Assembly (NCBI GenBank): GCA_023614405.1
Contig: CM042684.1
Coordinates: 470,279,650 to 470,343,649 of the forward strand
Length of the DNA stretch: 64,000 nucleotides
Source of the DNA: Avena insularis
Lineage: Eukaryota; Streptophyta; Magnoliopsida; Poales; Poaceae
Reading direction: 5' to 3'
The first letter of the stretch is position 1. Each line of letters begins with the position of its first letter. Position numbers and translations under genes: made by a program. Of this stretch, positions 35,632 through 47,854 are shown piece after piece. The notes below the pieces were generated by a model. It ran no database searches. It worked only from the letters and a program-made list of their open reading frames with translations, and was not told the origin of the DNA.

Positions 35632-37617
35632 ATATAGTCATATTTGGCACCAAAATTAACAAGATCGCTTAAAAATACAATCATGTAGTATATCCATAAG
35701 AAGTTCAAGTAGTTTCATACTTTGTTGCCTTGGTGGTACAAACAAAGTTGTGATTTTAAACTAACATCACAGCTTTTCCAACGGACTCTTTGAATTTATA
35801 AAATCTTAGATAAAATTTCTTAATGTTTAAGTCATTACAAAGCATTGACATGATGATATCGCCGCCGCGATGACTGCCTACTGTTGCAATTGATGCGGGG
35901 CAACTGGCGAGTGGCGCGCAACCGCAAGCGAGCTCCCGGCCTCCGCGTCATGCGCACCATGGTAGCCGCTCATTCTGGCCCACGCCGAATACGACGCGTG
36001 GCGGTAGCAGAGGGCCCCTCGTCCAGGCCGGTCTATAGGGCGGAGACCTATATCTTCTTTTACTCTTGAGACCCAATAAGATAAAATAATTCTAAAAGTT
36101 ATAGTGGCCTAAGCTCTAGTTTACTATGTCTCTACTTTGACTTCATTTCTTCAAAAAAAATACTTTAAAATTTTGTATAAAAAAGGGAATCACATCTTCC
36201 ATTTAAGAAACCCATAGTGATACATCATTCAGGGGAACAACATCAACATCGTCCAACAAATACTCCAGTATTTCATATTTTTCTCGACGCCACCATTTCT
36301 GTGACTCTCCAAATATGTAGAACAATACCTGCTCTCATGTGACTCTACAAAGTTGTGGATATTCACTATTGAAAACTAATGACACAATCGTATAACTATA
36401 TCATTCCATAAGCTCTCTTTTATTCCCATCAGTTCTACTTGTCCACATCATCCATGTTGTTTCATCCTCTTATTAATTCAATGTCTAATATGTCTACTCT
36501 TCTTCACATTTTTTGCACATGCATATAAATCTGTTACTTTTATAATTTTATTCTATGATTAATTCTAGAGTTACATATGTATATACACGTGTACACAAGG
36601 AGCAATTGATAGGAATAAGTATTATGGTAAATAATTTGCTCGATCCATAGAGATGAGTAGTTTTGAATGTCTTAACTAAGATTTCAAAGATCATGGATCT
36701 AACAAATGTACCGACTATATAATGGTTTAGAGGCCTAAGAACACTAATTATGCTTAAACTTTGAATAATACTTTTTAGCACAGATATTAAAGATTTATAT
36801 TCAAACTATCTTCCGAGGTAGGGGGGCCATTGCCCTCCTTCCCCTTGACCCAATTCCTTCGATATGCGTGTGTCGGTCCCTCGACGCCGGGTTGCTGCGA
36901 CACACGCATATCGGGGTGTTTTGTGTGACCCTCTAGAGACACCTCGTGGTAGATTAACAAAAATCTTAAAGAACTCTAGGCGCATGCGCAATTGAAGTTC
37001 CCTTAAAAAAGAAAACTGCATGTATATATCGTGGAAATATATGTTTGTGTTCGTCGATCGGCTCGTATCTGATGAGTCTGTTTAATGTTGTTTTAAGCTC
37101 CCGACTGAATTGTTTCACATGGATCCGTGCGACCGGCTTTCCCAGGAGGTAAAACAGCTTCTCGGAGGAACCGCCGAAATAACTGGGCCAGTGGTTTATC
37201 CCAGGCCGACAGTCCTAACGGTACCATCGGCATCGGGTCACTGGCATTCCATCCGCTCCGCACGAAACCAAGGGCAACTCAACGGCAGTACTGCTTCTTC
37301 TGACGAGCTGTTGTTTTTTCCTGAGGTACAGCATGGAGGCGTTTAAATGCTGGTGCTACCGGAAGCATTTTTCGGAAACATCGTTGCGGTACAGGAGATC
37401 GGTGCTACTGTGTGCTATTATTTTTATATAAGCCGCTGACCTGATTAATTTACTGAACGGTCGAACCTGATACTGTCACCGAGTGTTGTCCTGGTACCGG
37501 TGGACTCCTGGAGAATCTGATGCCGTGCCGGCGGCCGGCGCGCCCCACTGACACATGACGAACATCGCGGGTTCTCAATTCTTGCTTAACGGGATCCATT
37601 ACAGATAAAAAATGCTA
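35632..37617. other. Intergenic DNA, about 2 kb
   Basis: AT-rich to about 36800, with one GC-rich patch at about 35860-36040. Frames at 35884-36069 and 37110-37346 show no domain and no supporting signals. It contains the hairpin at 36860 and a well-formed TATATAAG near 37425 with no gene downstream that I can see. Confidence 0.5.
36860..36913. other. Perfect 16-bp inverted repeat (hairpin)
   Basis: CGATATGCGTGTGTCG (36860-36875) and its exact reverse complement (36898-36913) flank a 22-nt GC-rich loop. Its purpose is not evident. It could be a fold-back remnant or a small-RNA precursor. Confidence 0.8.
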
Positions 37618-37745
37618 TACTTCCTCCGTCTTAAAATAGATGTCACAGGTTTATCAAAAGTTAGATGAATTTATATACTAAATGGTGTCTAGATTCATCT
37701 AATTTTTAACAAATCTGAAACATCTAGTTTAAGACCGATGAAGTA
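37618..37745. mobile_element. Stowaway-type MITE
   Basis: Starts TACTTCCTCCGTCTTAAAAT and ends TTTAAGACCGATGAAGTA, with a second internal fold-back (AAAAGTTAGATGAAT against ATTCATCTAATTTTT). It is about 128 bp, as expected for this class. Confidence 0.75.
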
Positions 37746-38968
37746 GAATAGACGTCATGCATAAGTTCTTTCCGCCCTGATGTTACAATATTTTATTGGT
37801 AAAATGGATTTGGCATCCAAGTAAGAAGAAGGTGCGCCGGTTCCTCTTCTCTCCAATTTAGAACCATCTCTATATTGTACGGAACTAGTTCCAAATGCCA
37901 AAAGGCTAATTTAGAACTAGATTTGGCTACACATTGTGGCTGCCCTCACATTTCTCACTTTGTGACCTGAACATGAGGAATGCAAATTTGTATATGTACG
38001 AACCTAATAAGTGAAACTTTCATGAAAAATCGTACTATCTAATAAGTAACATTTACGTGAGATGTCTATAATTAGTCTTCCCAAGTTATGAATGTAAAGG
38101 GTTTTACTTTGCCACACTCTGCTAGACCACAAGGTAGAGAAGTTTTACCATGTTAGTCAGCGTTTGGTTTAGTACCATACTTGTGGCAATATTTATTTTT
38201 TCACAGCCTATAATTCTATATCCTACCTACATGTTACCGACTCACATAAGGGTGATAAGATTCTCTTAGTTGTGAAAGAAAATGATGTTAATTTTGATTA
38301 GCTCCTTGCACGTGCTCGGATAAAACACTAGCAACTCTAACACAGCGATCATATAAACATGCTCTTCAGTGTTAGTTACTTTGTTTTCGGTAGAGGGAGT
38401 CTATTAATATGAAGAAGATACTAATTACACTCTTGCCTTTGCACGAACATAATGTCAAGACCTAATCAAGACGCTAAGGATGTACACAACCCAGAGATTT
38501 TTTTTTTAAAAAAAAGCATCGCCCAAATGAGCAGGGAGTTACAACAGTAGGAACTAGTGTGAAACACCTCAAGTTAGAGACACCACACATACGGTTTTTA
38601 TGTGCACACGCCATACAACTAAACCATGTTCGCATGACGTGTCGTCCTCTCTAGTCCATCCATCATGGACATCTCGAGCTCGACTTGAGCCATTGAGATT
38701 ATGCTCGCACCTCCGGAGCCTTGTCGATCTCTTCCATCATCATGACTTTTCTCGCCTCTTGCGGCACCGTGGTAATCGTGGCAAAGAATTTATAATGGTT
38801 ATCGTGCGAGTGGTGCCTGCGAGTGGTGCCGATGAAACAATAGACATCATACGGATGGAGATCACAGCGAAGACTCGATTAGGTGAATCCCGTCGCGTCG
38901 CCGACATGAGCCAGTGAGTGCACTGCGCCCTAGTCTCGCATAATCGGCGGTCTACCGCTAGGAGGACA
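37746..38968. other. Intergenic DNA, about 1.2 kb
   Basis: No supported gene. The 105-codon frame at 38600-38917 has no recognisable domain. A T-run followed by an A-run at 38499-38516 could mark the 3' end of an old minus-strand retroposon. No terminal repeats were found. Confidence 0.4.
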
Positions 38969-39578
38969 CACTACTAGGAAAAATCCTATAGGAGATAGGC
39001 TTATAGGAGGCACATCCTAACCATATGCGCCTCTACTAAATACACAAGGCGCACTGCTTAAGGGTGCGTTTTGTATATTTGAATAGTGGAGGCGCATCTA
39101 TGAAGGGTGTGTCTTTTTATGTACGGACCAGATCTGGCTGTCTCCCCTTATTCGAGGCGCATCATCTACCACAAGCCAAACTTCCATGGACGTGCAGATC
39201 TGGCAGCCCGCCGGCATCGGAATAGGGCACCGAGGGCATGCAAATCCACCGTCGGCCGAGCAACCATGAATGTGCGAATCTAGCAGCTCGCCAACACGAG
39301 AGTATGGCTCCCTGACCATGCAAATCCACCGCCGGTCGAGTAGCCATGGCCGGATGTCCATCGAACTCACCACTGTAGGTGTTTGGCGTTTAGAGATTGA
39401 AGAGGGTGAGAGGATTCAAGCATAAGAAAGGAAGAAAAGGGTAGGAGCCGTCCGCCGTAAGACGACCTTCTCAGGCGGAGATGGGGGGTTGAAAGGGAAG
39501 GCTTAGAACTTTGGCGGCGGGATCGTAAGTTACTAAGGAGTGAAAACGTGCAAGCCCACATTGTTTCATTGCATAGTG
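38969..39578 (+). mobile_element. CACTA-type element or fragment
   Basis: CACTACTAGGAAAAA at 38969 is a typical CACTA terminus. It is followed by several subterminal motifs of the GAGGCGCAT type in both orientations within 200 bp (about 39010-39160). The 3' end is not certain. A weak TAGTG at 39574-39578 could be a mutated end, but no matching 3-bp duplication is visible. No transposase is present. Confidence 0.55.
39184..39343. repeat. 80-bp tandem repeat, two units
   Basis: Units start at CCATGG (39184) and CCATGA (39264), and a third CCATGG begins at 39344. Shared text includes ATGCAAATCCACCG at the same offset. Both spacings are exactly 80 bp. The repeat lies inside the CACTA-like segment. 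Confidence 0.75.
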
Positions 39579-39639
39579 AGTCACACTAATCATGAATTTC
39601 AGGGTGAGTTATTCTCCACTAAAACCATTAATAATTAGA

Positions 39640-39886
39640 CGGTAGACTCAAGACGAGCCTGGCTTTAACTTAATAAAGCCACCAACGGCGGAGTACAACA
39701 GTCTTACACACACAAACGTACAGGAAGGCATCGCTTCCACACACACACAACAGCCAACTGGCACACGGGTAGAACAAAGGCACAAGCGCCCCAACGCACA
39801 CCTAACTAAAGAACACCTAGATACATGGAGGATGAGAAGCCTCCCCCTCTAGGACAGGACCTCTCGCATGGTACCATGAAGCTAGT
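39640..39886 (-). mobile_element. 3' end of a minus-strand LINE
   Basis: The plus strand reads GAGCCTGGCTTTAACTTAAT followed by AAAGCCACC. This looks like the 3' UTR end of Triticeae LINEs in reverse. It continues at 47855-48351 and 49912-50271 once the Gypsy elements are removed. Confidence 0.55.
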
Positions 39887-41437
39887 TGATACGATGCAAA
39901 TATATCTATAATTTTTTATGTTCCATGCTTGTTTTATATCTACTTTCTTATGTTTTGTCCACACTTTGGAGTATTTTTACACATTTTCTAGAACTAACCT
40001 ATTAACAAGATGCCACAGTGCCAGTTGCGTGTTTTCTGTTGTTTTTGGTTCCAGATAAGCCAGCAAATGAATATTCTCCGTAATTGGACAGGACAAAAGC
40101 AAAGTCAATATTTCACTGAGGGGAACACGGAGCCAGAAGACGAGACGGAGAGGGGCCAGGGGCCGGCCACACCACCTGGCCACACGGCCAGGCCTGGCCC
40201 GCGCCTGGGGTGGTGCAGACGCCTCGGGCACCCCCTCGGCCTCCCCTTTCTCCTATAAGAAGCCTCTGATACAGAAACCCTAAGTACCCGATCAAAATTC
40301 CACGAAAGAGTCTGTAGCCACCGCCATCTCCATCCCTAGATCGGGAGGGACCTGAAGCTCTTCTCGGCACCCAGCCGGAGGGGAGAGATCACCCTAGAGG
40401 CATTCTTTATCACCATGCCTGCCTCCAGTGTGATGTGTGAGTAGTTCATCCCTAGACTACGGGTCCATGTAGTAGCTAGATGGTTGGTTCTTCTCCTTTG
40501 TGCTACCATGTTTAGATCTTGTGAGCTCCGTTCATGATCAAGATCATCTATTTGTAATCTACATGTTGTGTTTGCGGGGATCCGATGGATATTGAGATGC
40601 TATTTCAGATTGATTATTGATTCTATCATGTCTTTGTTATTTGTGATCTTGTATGCTTTCCGTTGTTAGTAGCTATCTTGGCCGAGTAGATGCTAGCAAC
40701 TCCAAGAGGGAGTATTTATGCTCGATAGTGGGTTCATGCCTCTAGTAATCTAGGGAAGTGACAGAAATCTCTAAGGTACTAGATGTGTTGTTGCTACTAG
40801 GGAGAAAACAACAATCCTTTGTTCATAGAACAATCGTATTGTTTACTTTACACACTTTGCTTAATGCAATTATCTGTTGCTTCTAACTTAATACTGGAGG
40901 GGGTTCGAATGATAACCTGAAGGTGGATTATTAGTCATAGATGTAGTTGGATTACGGTCTATGTATAATATTGTAATGCCCAATAAAATCTCATAGGAGT
41001 CAAGATGATTAGTATATGCATGTATGCTTTCTCGATGTTTGTCAATTGCCCCACTATAATTTGTTCACCCAACATGTCATCTATCTTAAGGAGAATCACC
41101 ACTAGTGAACTATGGACCCCGGTCCTTTCTTTTACTATCAATCTACAATCTATTTACTGTTTTCTATTTACTTTCTGCAAGCAATTACTATCTTCCACAC
41201 AATACGTTTAATCCTTTGTTTTCACCAGTGAGATTGACAACCTCACTGTAAGTTGGGGCAAAGTTCTGTGGTTGTGTTGTGCAGGATTCCAAGTTGGAAA
41301 CAACGCCTTGGAGGTGTTTCCTTGCTCCTACTGGTTCGATAACCTTGGTTTCATAACTGAGAGAAAACTTGTTGTTGTGCTCATCATACCTTCCTCTTGG
41401 GGTTCCCCAACGAGCTCGAATATATTTTGAGCCATTA
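39887..41437 (+). repeat. 5' LTR of Gypsy family 2 (1551 bp)
   Basis: Starts TGATACGATGC and ends GAGCCATTA (CCATCA in the 3' copy). A TATA-like CCTATAAGA lies at about 40252. The first 400 bp resembles the family 1 LTR; the rest differs. Confidence 0.85.
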
Positions 41438-41448
41438 AGCTATTTTTC

Positions 41449-41467
41449 TGGCGTTGTTGCCGGGGAG
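41449..41467 (+). other. Primer binding site, tRNA-Asp type
   Basis: TGGCGTTGTTGCCGGGGAG follows the LTR by 11 bases and pairs with the 3' end of plant tRNA-Asp except at one or two positions. Confidence 0.75.
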
Positions 41468-41629
41468 TCAAGGAAATCTTCACAAGGAGGGTCCCTCATA
41501 ACCATTCTCTTTATTTTGTTTTATTTGTTTTGCTTAGTTTATTTCTTCTTTGTTTGCTTGTTTCTTTATCAAAAACACACACAAAATAGTTGTACTAGGT
41601 TGCTTCTTTATATTAAAAACACACAAAAA

Positions 41630-43607
41630 ATGACTACTCTTGAAAATACTAAGTTGTGTGACTTCACTAGCACCAACAACAATGATTTCATGTGCACACC
41701 TATTGCTCCACATGTTCCTGAAGCTACTTTCTTTGAAATTAAACCTGCTTTACTCAATCTTGTTATGAGAGAACAATATTCTGGAATTGGTACTGAAGAT
41801 GCTGCTGCTCTTAATAACTTTGTTGAACTTTGTGAGATGCAAAAACATAGGGATATAGATGGAGATATTATTAAGCTTAAATTGTTTCCTTTCTCTTTGA
41901 GAGGAAAAGCTAAATAATGGTTGCAATCCCTAACTACAAATAGTGTTGATTCTTGGACTAAATGCAAAGATGCTTTCATTGGAAAATACTATCCTCCTGC
42001 TAAGATTATATCTATGAGAAGTGAAATAATGAAATTCAAACAATCTGATAATGAACATGTTTCTCAAGCTTGGGAAAGAATGAAATCTTTGGTAAAGAAT
42101 TGTCCCACTCATGGACTGATTGCTTGGATGATTATCCAAACCTTTTATGCAGGACTGAATTATTCTTCAAGAAATCTACTGGATTCTGCTGCTGGAGGTA
42201 CCTTTATGACCATTACTTTGGATGCTGCAACAAAGCTTCTGGATAATATGATGGTTAACTATTCTGAATGGCACACTGAGAGAGTTCCACAAGGTAAGAA
42301 GGTAAATTCTGTTGAACAGACCTCTTCCTTGAGTGATAAAATTGATGTTATTATGTCTATGCTTATTAATGGGAAAGCTCATATTGATCCAAATCATGTT
42401 ACCTTAGCCTCTTTGGTTGCTCAAGAAGAGCAAGTTGATGTGAACTTTATAAGAAATAATAATTTTAGCAATAATGCCTATAGGAATAATTTTTGTAACA
42501 ACAATTATAGGCCATGTCCTTCCAATAATGGTAATGCTTATGGAAATTCCTACAATAATAATAGAAGTGCACTCTCTGAACTTGAAGTTATGCTTAAAGG
42601 TTTTATTAGTAAACAAACTGCTTTCAATAAAACTATTGAGGAAAAACTCTCTAATGCTAAAAGAAATATAGCATCATTGTCTGAAGCACAATCTTCTTTG
42701 AATAAAATGGCTTCTAATCCTGAAACTTGAAAATCCCTTTGCTGCTACTAATGCCATACAAGTTAGAATTGATGAAAATGTTAGACTATTAGCTGAATTG
42801 CATGCTAAGTGGGAGAGAGAAGATGAAATTGCTAGAAATATTAGTATTTCTACTATCACTACCACTAATGTTGAAGCTAGTAAACTCAATGGAACCTTTT
42901 CTAATAAAAATGCTGAAATTCTTCGAAATATGGGAAACAATAGCTCTACTACTTTAGATTATAATTATGATTTTGATCTTGATGGTTGCAATATCTCTAA
43001 AGTAATTATGTTCCTACAAAAGCTTGCTAAAAGTCCTAATGCTAGTGCTATGAATATGGCCTTTACAAAACACATTACTGATGCCCTCATAAAAAATAAA
43101 GAAGAAAAGATGAAACATAAAGCTTCTATTCCTATGAAATTAGAAGATGATTGGGAACCCATCATTAATATGAAAGTGAATGATTATGATCTCAAAGCTT
43201 TATGTGATCTTGATAGTAGTGTTTCTACTATGCCTAGAAAGATTTATGAAATTCTTGATTTGCCACTTTTGGAAGATTGTTATTCAAATGTCCCACTTGA
43301 TGATAATGCTAAAAAGAAACTCATGGGGAGTATTAATGATGTTCTTATTATGGTTAACAATGCCTATATCCCCGTTGATTTGTATGTTTTGGATGTTGAA
43401 TGCAATGCTTCTTGTCCTATTACTTTGGGAAAACCTTTTCTTAGAACTGTTGGTGCCATTATTGACATGAAAGAAGGCACCATTAAATATCAACTCCCAC
43501 TCAAGAAAGGTATAGAACACTTCACTAAGAAGGGAGAGAAGATTCCCTCTGTCTCTCCTATTAAAACAAAATTTGCTCTTAATGCTTCTTCATTTGAGAA
43601 TACTTGA
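41630..43607 (+). pseudogene. gag-protease frame of Gypsy family 2
   Basis: About 660 codons starting MTTLENTKLCDF. The first part is a Ty3/Gypsy gag capsid-like domain (FFEIKPALLNLV, FSLRGKAK..WLQSL, SQAWERMKSLV). An Asn-rich stretch follows (about 42450-42560) where a zinc knuckle would normally be, but no CCHC is present. The C-terminal part is a retropepsin-like domain (WEPIINMKVNDYDLKALCDL, then SSVSTMPRKIYEIL and ITLGKPFL). The active-site triplet is DLD where relatives carry DLG or D(S/T)G. Damage: a TAA stop at 41915-41917, most likely from CAA, and a one-base frameshift near 42728. The stop after ENT (43607) ends the frame with no RT following. Confidence 0.8.
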
Positions 43608-46401
43608 TGCTTTTTCTTGCTTCATATGCCTAACTTAAAGGCGTTAACGAAAAGTACTTATTGGGAGATAACCCAAAAGTTTTAGTTGAGTCTTGGAAGT
43701 TATTGCTTCAGTAATAAACTCTTCTTATCATTTTTGTGTGGTTTTGTGCCAAGAGTAACCTCTAATGAGAGAGAAGTAATGTTTGGGATAGTTGTTGTCC
43801 CGAAACAGATTTTTCTGCTTCACTGTAAAAATTCGTGAAAAAATATCTGTATGTCGGTTTGAGCTGTATTTTTTTGTGCTTCTGCCCCAGGTTGTTATCC
43901 AACTTTCGTTAGTTCAACACTTTTATATTTGAGCAACATAAGGTCTTCAAAAAAATCGGTTTTTACCTGCAGGTCTGTTTTGACAGATTTCTGCCATTAT
44001 TTGCATTTGCTTCTTATTAATTCCTTTTTGGGGTTCTTTTTGGGAAATTGAGATTTTTGAGGGAATTGATACAGTAGCTTGTTTATTTAGTGAAAGTTAT
44101 GCTGTTTCAAACCTAAAACACCAAAATACTTATTATCTTGAGTACACTAATGTTGCTAATAAAGATTGTGTGAAGTTTTGTATGAAGAAAAAATTTCAGG
44201 TGTAAGGGAAGAATGATGTAATGAGATGAAGAATGGACAAAAGCTCAAGCTTGGGGATGCCACCCCGTGTCACCCCAAGAAATATTCAAGAGGTACAAGC
44301 GTCAAAGCTTGGGGGATGGCCAAGGCATCCCCTTCCTCATCAATAAAACCTCAGGTTTCTTCCAAACACTTCATTTTTATTGTTTCATGTATAATTGTGT
44401 TGTTCTTGGAGCGTCTTTGTTTTCATTTTTAGTTTTTGTTTGCTTGGTTTGCTTAGTTTGCTTGAATAAATTGGTTGGACCCCATCATTCATACATTAGT
44501 TTTCAAATAAGATTGGTTTGGATTGGAAAAGAGTAGGAAAAGTTCATGCTTAAGTGGTAAAAAGGAGCTTGTTTTTGACTGTGGCATATGCTTTGTCATG
44601 TCATGCTTGATATTGTTTTGGCTTTATGCTTAGTGATTTTTGATGTAGCATGACATGTTACAAACAATTGATATTTCTTAATGTGCCTTAAAAGAATCAT
44701 GCGTTGTTTTAGCATATTAAAGCATAGTATTGTGGTATTCTCCTTTGATGTTTTATTTGGGTTGACTTGGCGCATGCTCACACCATGTTAAGACTATACC
44801 AAGTCACCATAGCCTCTATGATCTTTTAGTTTTTGACTTGTAATATCACTTTATGCTTTAATTAATGATGTTTTGTCTCTTTGCATGATTATGGTCATTA
44901 TTGCTCTCTTAGTTGGTCGCTCCCAGTCTTTTGCTAGCCTCCATACCAAGTATGAGTTCCACTCATGCATCCAACTCCAAATAAAACCAAGTTATTCCAA
45001 AGAGTCCATCATACCTACCTATTATCATTTGCTATTCCAAGTATATTCATGTTTTTATCTACCTTCCGAATTAAACTTGCTATGTGAAAATTAGTGACTA
45101 AAGCTCCCACGAACTTAATGGCACACTTTACTTTTCTTGCCCCTAATAAACTTGAATCATTGTGTCGTATATGTTTTATATGCTTGCACTTATATGTTGG
45201 GAATTAGCAGAACCATGCTGTCATGGGGGACGCTTTCAACATTACACTTGTACATTGTACCCAATTGATATCATGCTCTTTTGTTTATGGATTTCGTCGG
45301 TGTGAAATGAAAGGGGAGCTTGTAAGTCCATGGAGTTATGTATGTGTGTTAGAGAAACGCCTGGGCCGCTAGCCTAAGCCATGCCTAATCATGGTGGAAA
45401 CTTGCAGCATCACCATAGTGAGCAATCTATGAAGCATTCTTCTTATAAAAAAAGAGATAGAGATTGAGAAAAAAAGAAAAGAAAAAGAAATGAGAAAAGA
45501 GGAAAGAGAGAAAAAGTATCATTTTCCCATGGTAAATAAGAAGATTGTTGAGATGCTCATTGTTTGCTTGCCTTGTCATTTTGATTATGGGATAGCTCCT
45601 GTATCATGTGCAAGGGGTACCCCGTTGGCGGTTCTCTATGATACACATGTGCTTACTATGACAAGAACTTACCGGTAACTAAACTTGAGTAGCATGAGGA
45701 GCGGCCCTCGTATTCAAGGGACATGAGATTGCCAACTTATACTTTGTCAAGCATATACTCCATAGTTTGTTCACTTTAACCTTAATCACTTCAAGATGCT
45801 TATGATAGGGGCAATGAGAGCTGAAAGCTAATAACTACCATAATTTTTGGAAGCTCTTTATGAGACTTGAATCCCTGCTTCCTTATATGAAGGCCTTTCT
45901 TTTACTTTTATGTTGAGTCTACATATTCTATCTTTATGCACCTATTAAGAGAGCATAGTGGACATTCTTAGTTTAATGTGCATTGTCCCAAGACTTGTTG
46001 ATTGATGCATAACTTTGATATTGCTTGTTCTTAAACTATTTGTATCTAGTCACCCTTATGAACTTTGAAGGTGTCCTATGCATTTATGTTTTGCTACACT
46101 ATGAGGGACGAGCTGAATACCACTCTCATTATGTTTTCTATATGTGAAACAAACAAACATCTTGCAACACATTGTTATTCATGAATCTTTTGTTTGTGCC
46201 TTTTCATGTTACAACATAGTTGCTATGTCTTATTGTTAGAACTATATCTTTCATGCTATGTTAAAAGTACTATGATCCCAGCTATCAATGTTTTACAAAT
46301 ACTTTGATCAAGATTATGATGGTGCATGTCACCTCAAAAATTATTCTTTCTTTTTATCACTTACCTACTCGAGGACGAGCAGGAGTTAAGCTTGGGGATG
46401 T
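43608..46401 (+). other. Long 3' non-coding region of Gypsy family 2
   Basis: It begins with CCTAACTTAAAGGCGTTAAC, the junction also found in family 1, and is alignable with 11583-14346 throughout. It carries an internal PPT copy (44247-44259), the purine-rich run (about 45466-45516) and the terminal PPT (46388-46400). No supported gene. Confidence 0.7.
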
Positions 46402-47854
46402 TGATACATTGCAAACGTATCTATAATTTTTGATGTTACATGCTTGTTTTATATCTACTTTCTTATGTTTTGTCCACACTTTGGAGTATTTTTACACATT
46501 TTCTGGAACTAACCTATTAACAAGATGCCACAGTGCATTCTGCTTTTCTGCTGTTTTTGGTTCCAGATAAGCCAGAAAATGAATATTCTCTGAATTGGAC
46601 GGGACAAAAGACAAAGTCAATATTTCACCGAGGGAACACGAGCGAAGACGAGAGGGGTCGTGCCGCCCACACCACACCTGGGGTGTGCAGCGCCTCGGGC
46701 ACCCGTCCCTCCTCGCCCATAAGAAGCCTCCGATACAGAAACCCTAAGTACCTAATCAAAATTCCACGAAAGAGTCTGTAGCCATCGCCATCTCCATCCC
46801 TAGATCGGGAGGGATCTTAAGCTCTTCCCAACACCTTGCCGGAGGGGAGAGATCACCCTAGAGGCCTTCTTCATCACCATGCCTGCCTCCGGTGTGATGC
46901 GTGAGTAGTTCATCCCTGGACTACAGGTCCATGTAGTAGCTAGATGGTTGGTTCTTCTCCTTTGTGCTACCATGTTTAGATCTTGTGAGCTCCGTTCATG
47001 ATCAAGATCATCTATTTGTAATCTACATGTTGCATTTGCGGGGATCCGATGGATATTGAGATGCTATTTCAGATTGATTATTGATTCTATCATGTCTTTG
47101 TTATTTGTGATCTTGCATGCTTTCCGTTGCTAGTAGCTATGTTAGCCGAGTAGATGCTAGCAACTCCAAGAGGGAGTATTTATGCTCGATAGTGGGTTCA
47201 TGCCTCTAGTAAAATCTCTAAGGTACTAGATGTGTTGTTTCTACTAGGGAGAAAACAACAATCTTTTGTTCATAGAACAATCGTATTGTTTACTTTACAC
47301 ACTTTGATTAATGCAATTATCTATTGCTTGCAACTTATCGATGATAACCTGAAGGTGGATTATTAGTCATAGATGCGCTTGGATTGTATAATGTTGTAAT
47401 GCCCAATCAAATCTCATAGGAGTCAAGATGATTAGTATATGCATGTATGCTTTCTCGATGTTTGTCAATTGCCCCGCTGTAATTTGTTCACCCAACATAT
47501 CATCTATCTTAAGGAGAATCACCACTAGTGAACTATGGACCCCGGTCCTTTCTTTTACTATCAATCTACAATCTATTTACTGTTTTCCGTTTACTTACTA
47601 TCTTCCACACAATACGTTTAATCCTTTGTTTTCAGCAAAACCGGTGAGATTGACAACCTCACTGTAAGTTGGCGGCAAAGTTCTGTGGTTGTGTTGTGCA
47701 GGATTCCAAGTTGGAAACAACACCTTGGAGGTGTTTCCTTGCTCCTACTGGTTCGATAACCTTGGTTTCATAACTGAGGGAAAACTTGTTTTTGTGCTCA
47801 TCATACCTTCCTCTTGGGGTTCCCCAATGAGCTCGGATATATTTTGAGCCATCA
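46402..47854 (+). repeat. 3' LTR of Gypsy family 2 (1453 bp)
   Basis: Starts TGATACATTGC and ends GAGCCATCA. It is shorter than the 5' LTR mainly through small deletions in the GC-rich promoter part (about 46620-46710), where the TATA is also altered (CCCATAAGAAG). Confidence 0.85.

Larger units (their letters stand above)
39887..47854 (+). mobile_element. Non-autonomous Gypsy-like element, family 2 (gag-protease only)
   Basis: LTRs at 39887-41437 and 46402-47854 are flanked by CTAGT (39882-39886) and CTAGC (47855-47859), a 5-bp duplication with one change. The interior has a tRNA-Asp type primer site, a gag-protease frame and then about 2.8 kb of non-coding DNA shared with family 1. Reverse transcriptase, RNase H and integrase are absent, without an obvious deletion scar. 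It is inserted in a minus-strand LINE. Confidence 0.85.

Noticed and set aside
38600..38917. 105-codon frame
   Set aside because: No domain, no promoter context and surrounding intergenic or repeat DNA.
41005..41211. Small frames repeated at 47428 and 48571
   Set aside because: All three lie at the same place in LTR copies of Gypsy family 2; they are LTR sequence with no conserved coding pattern.
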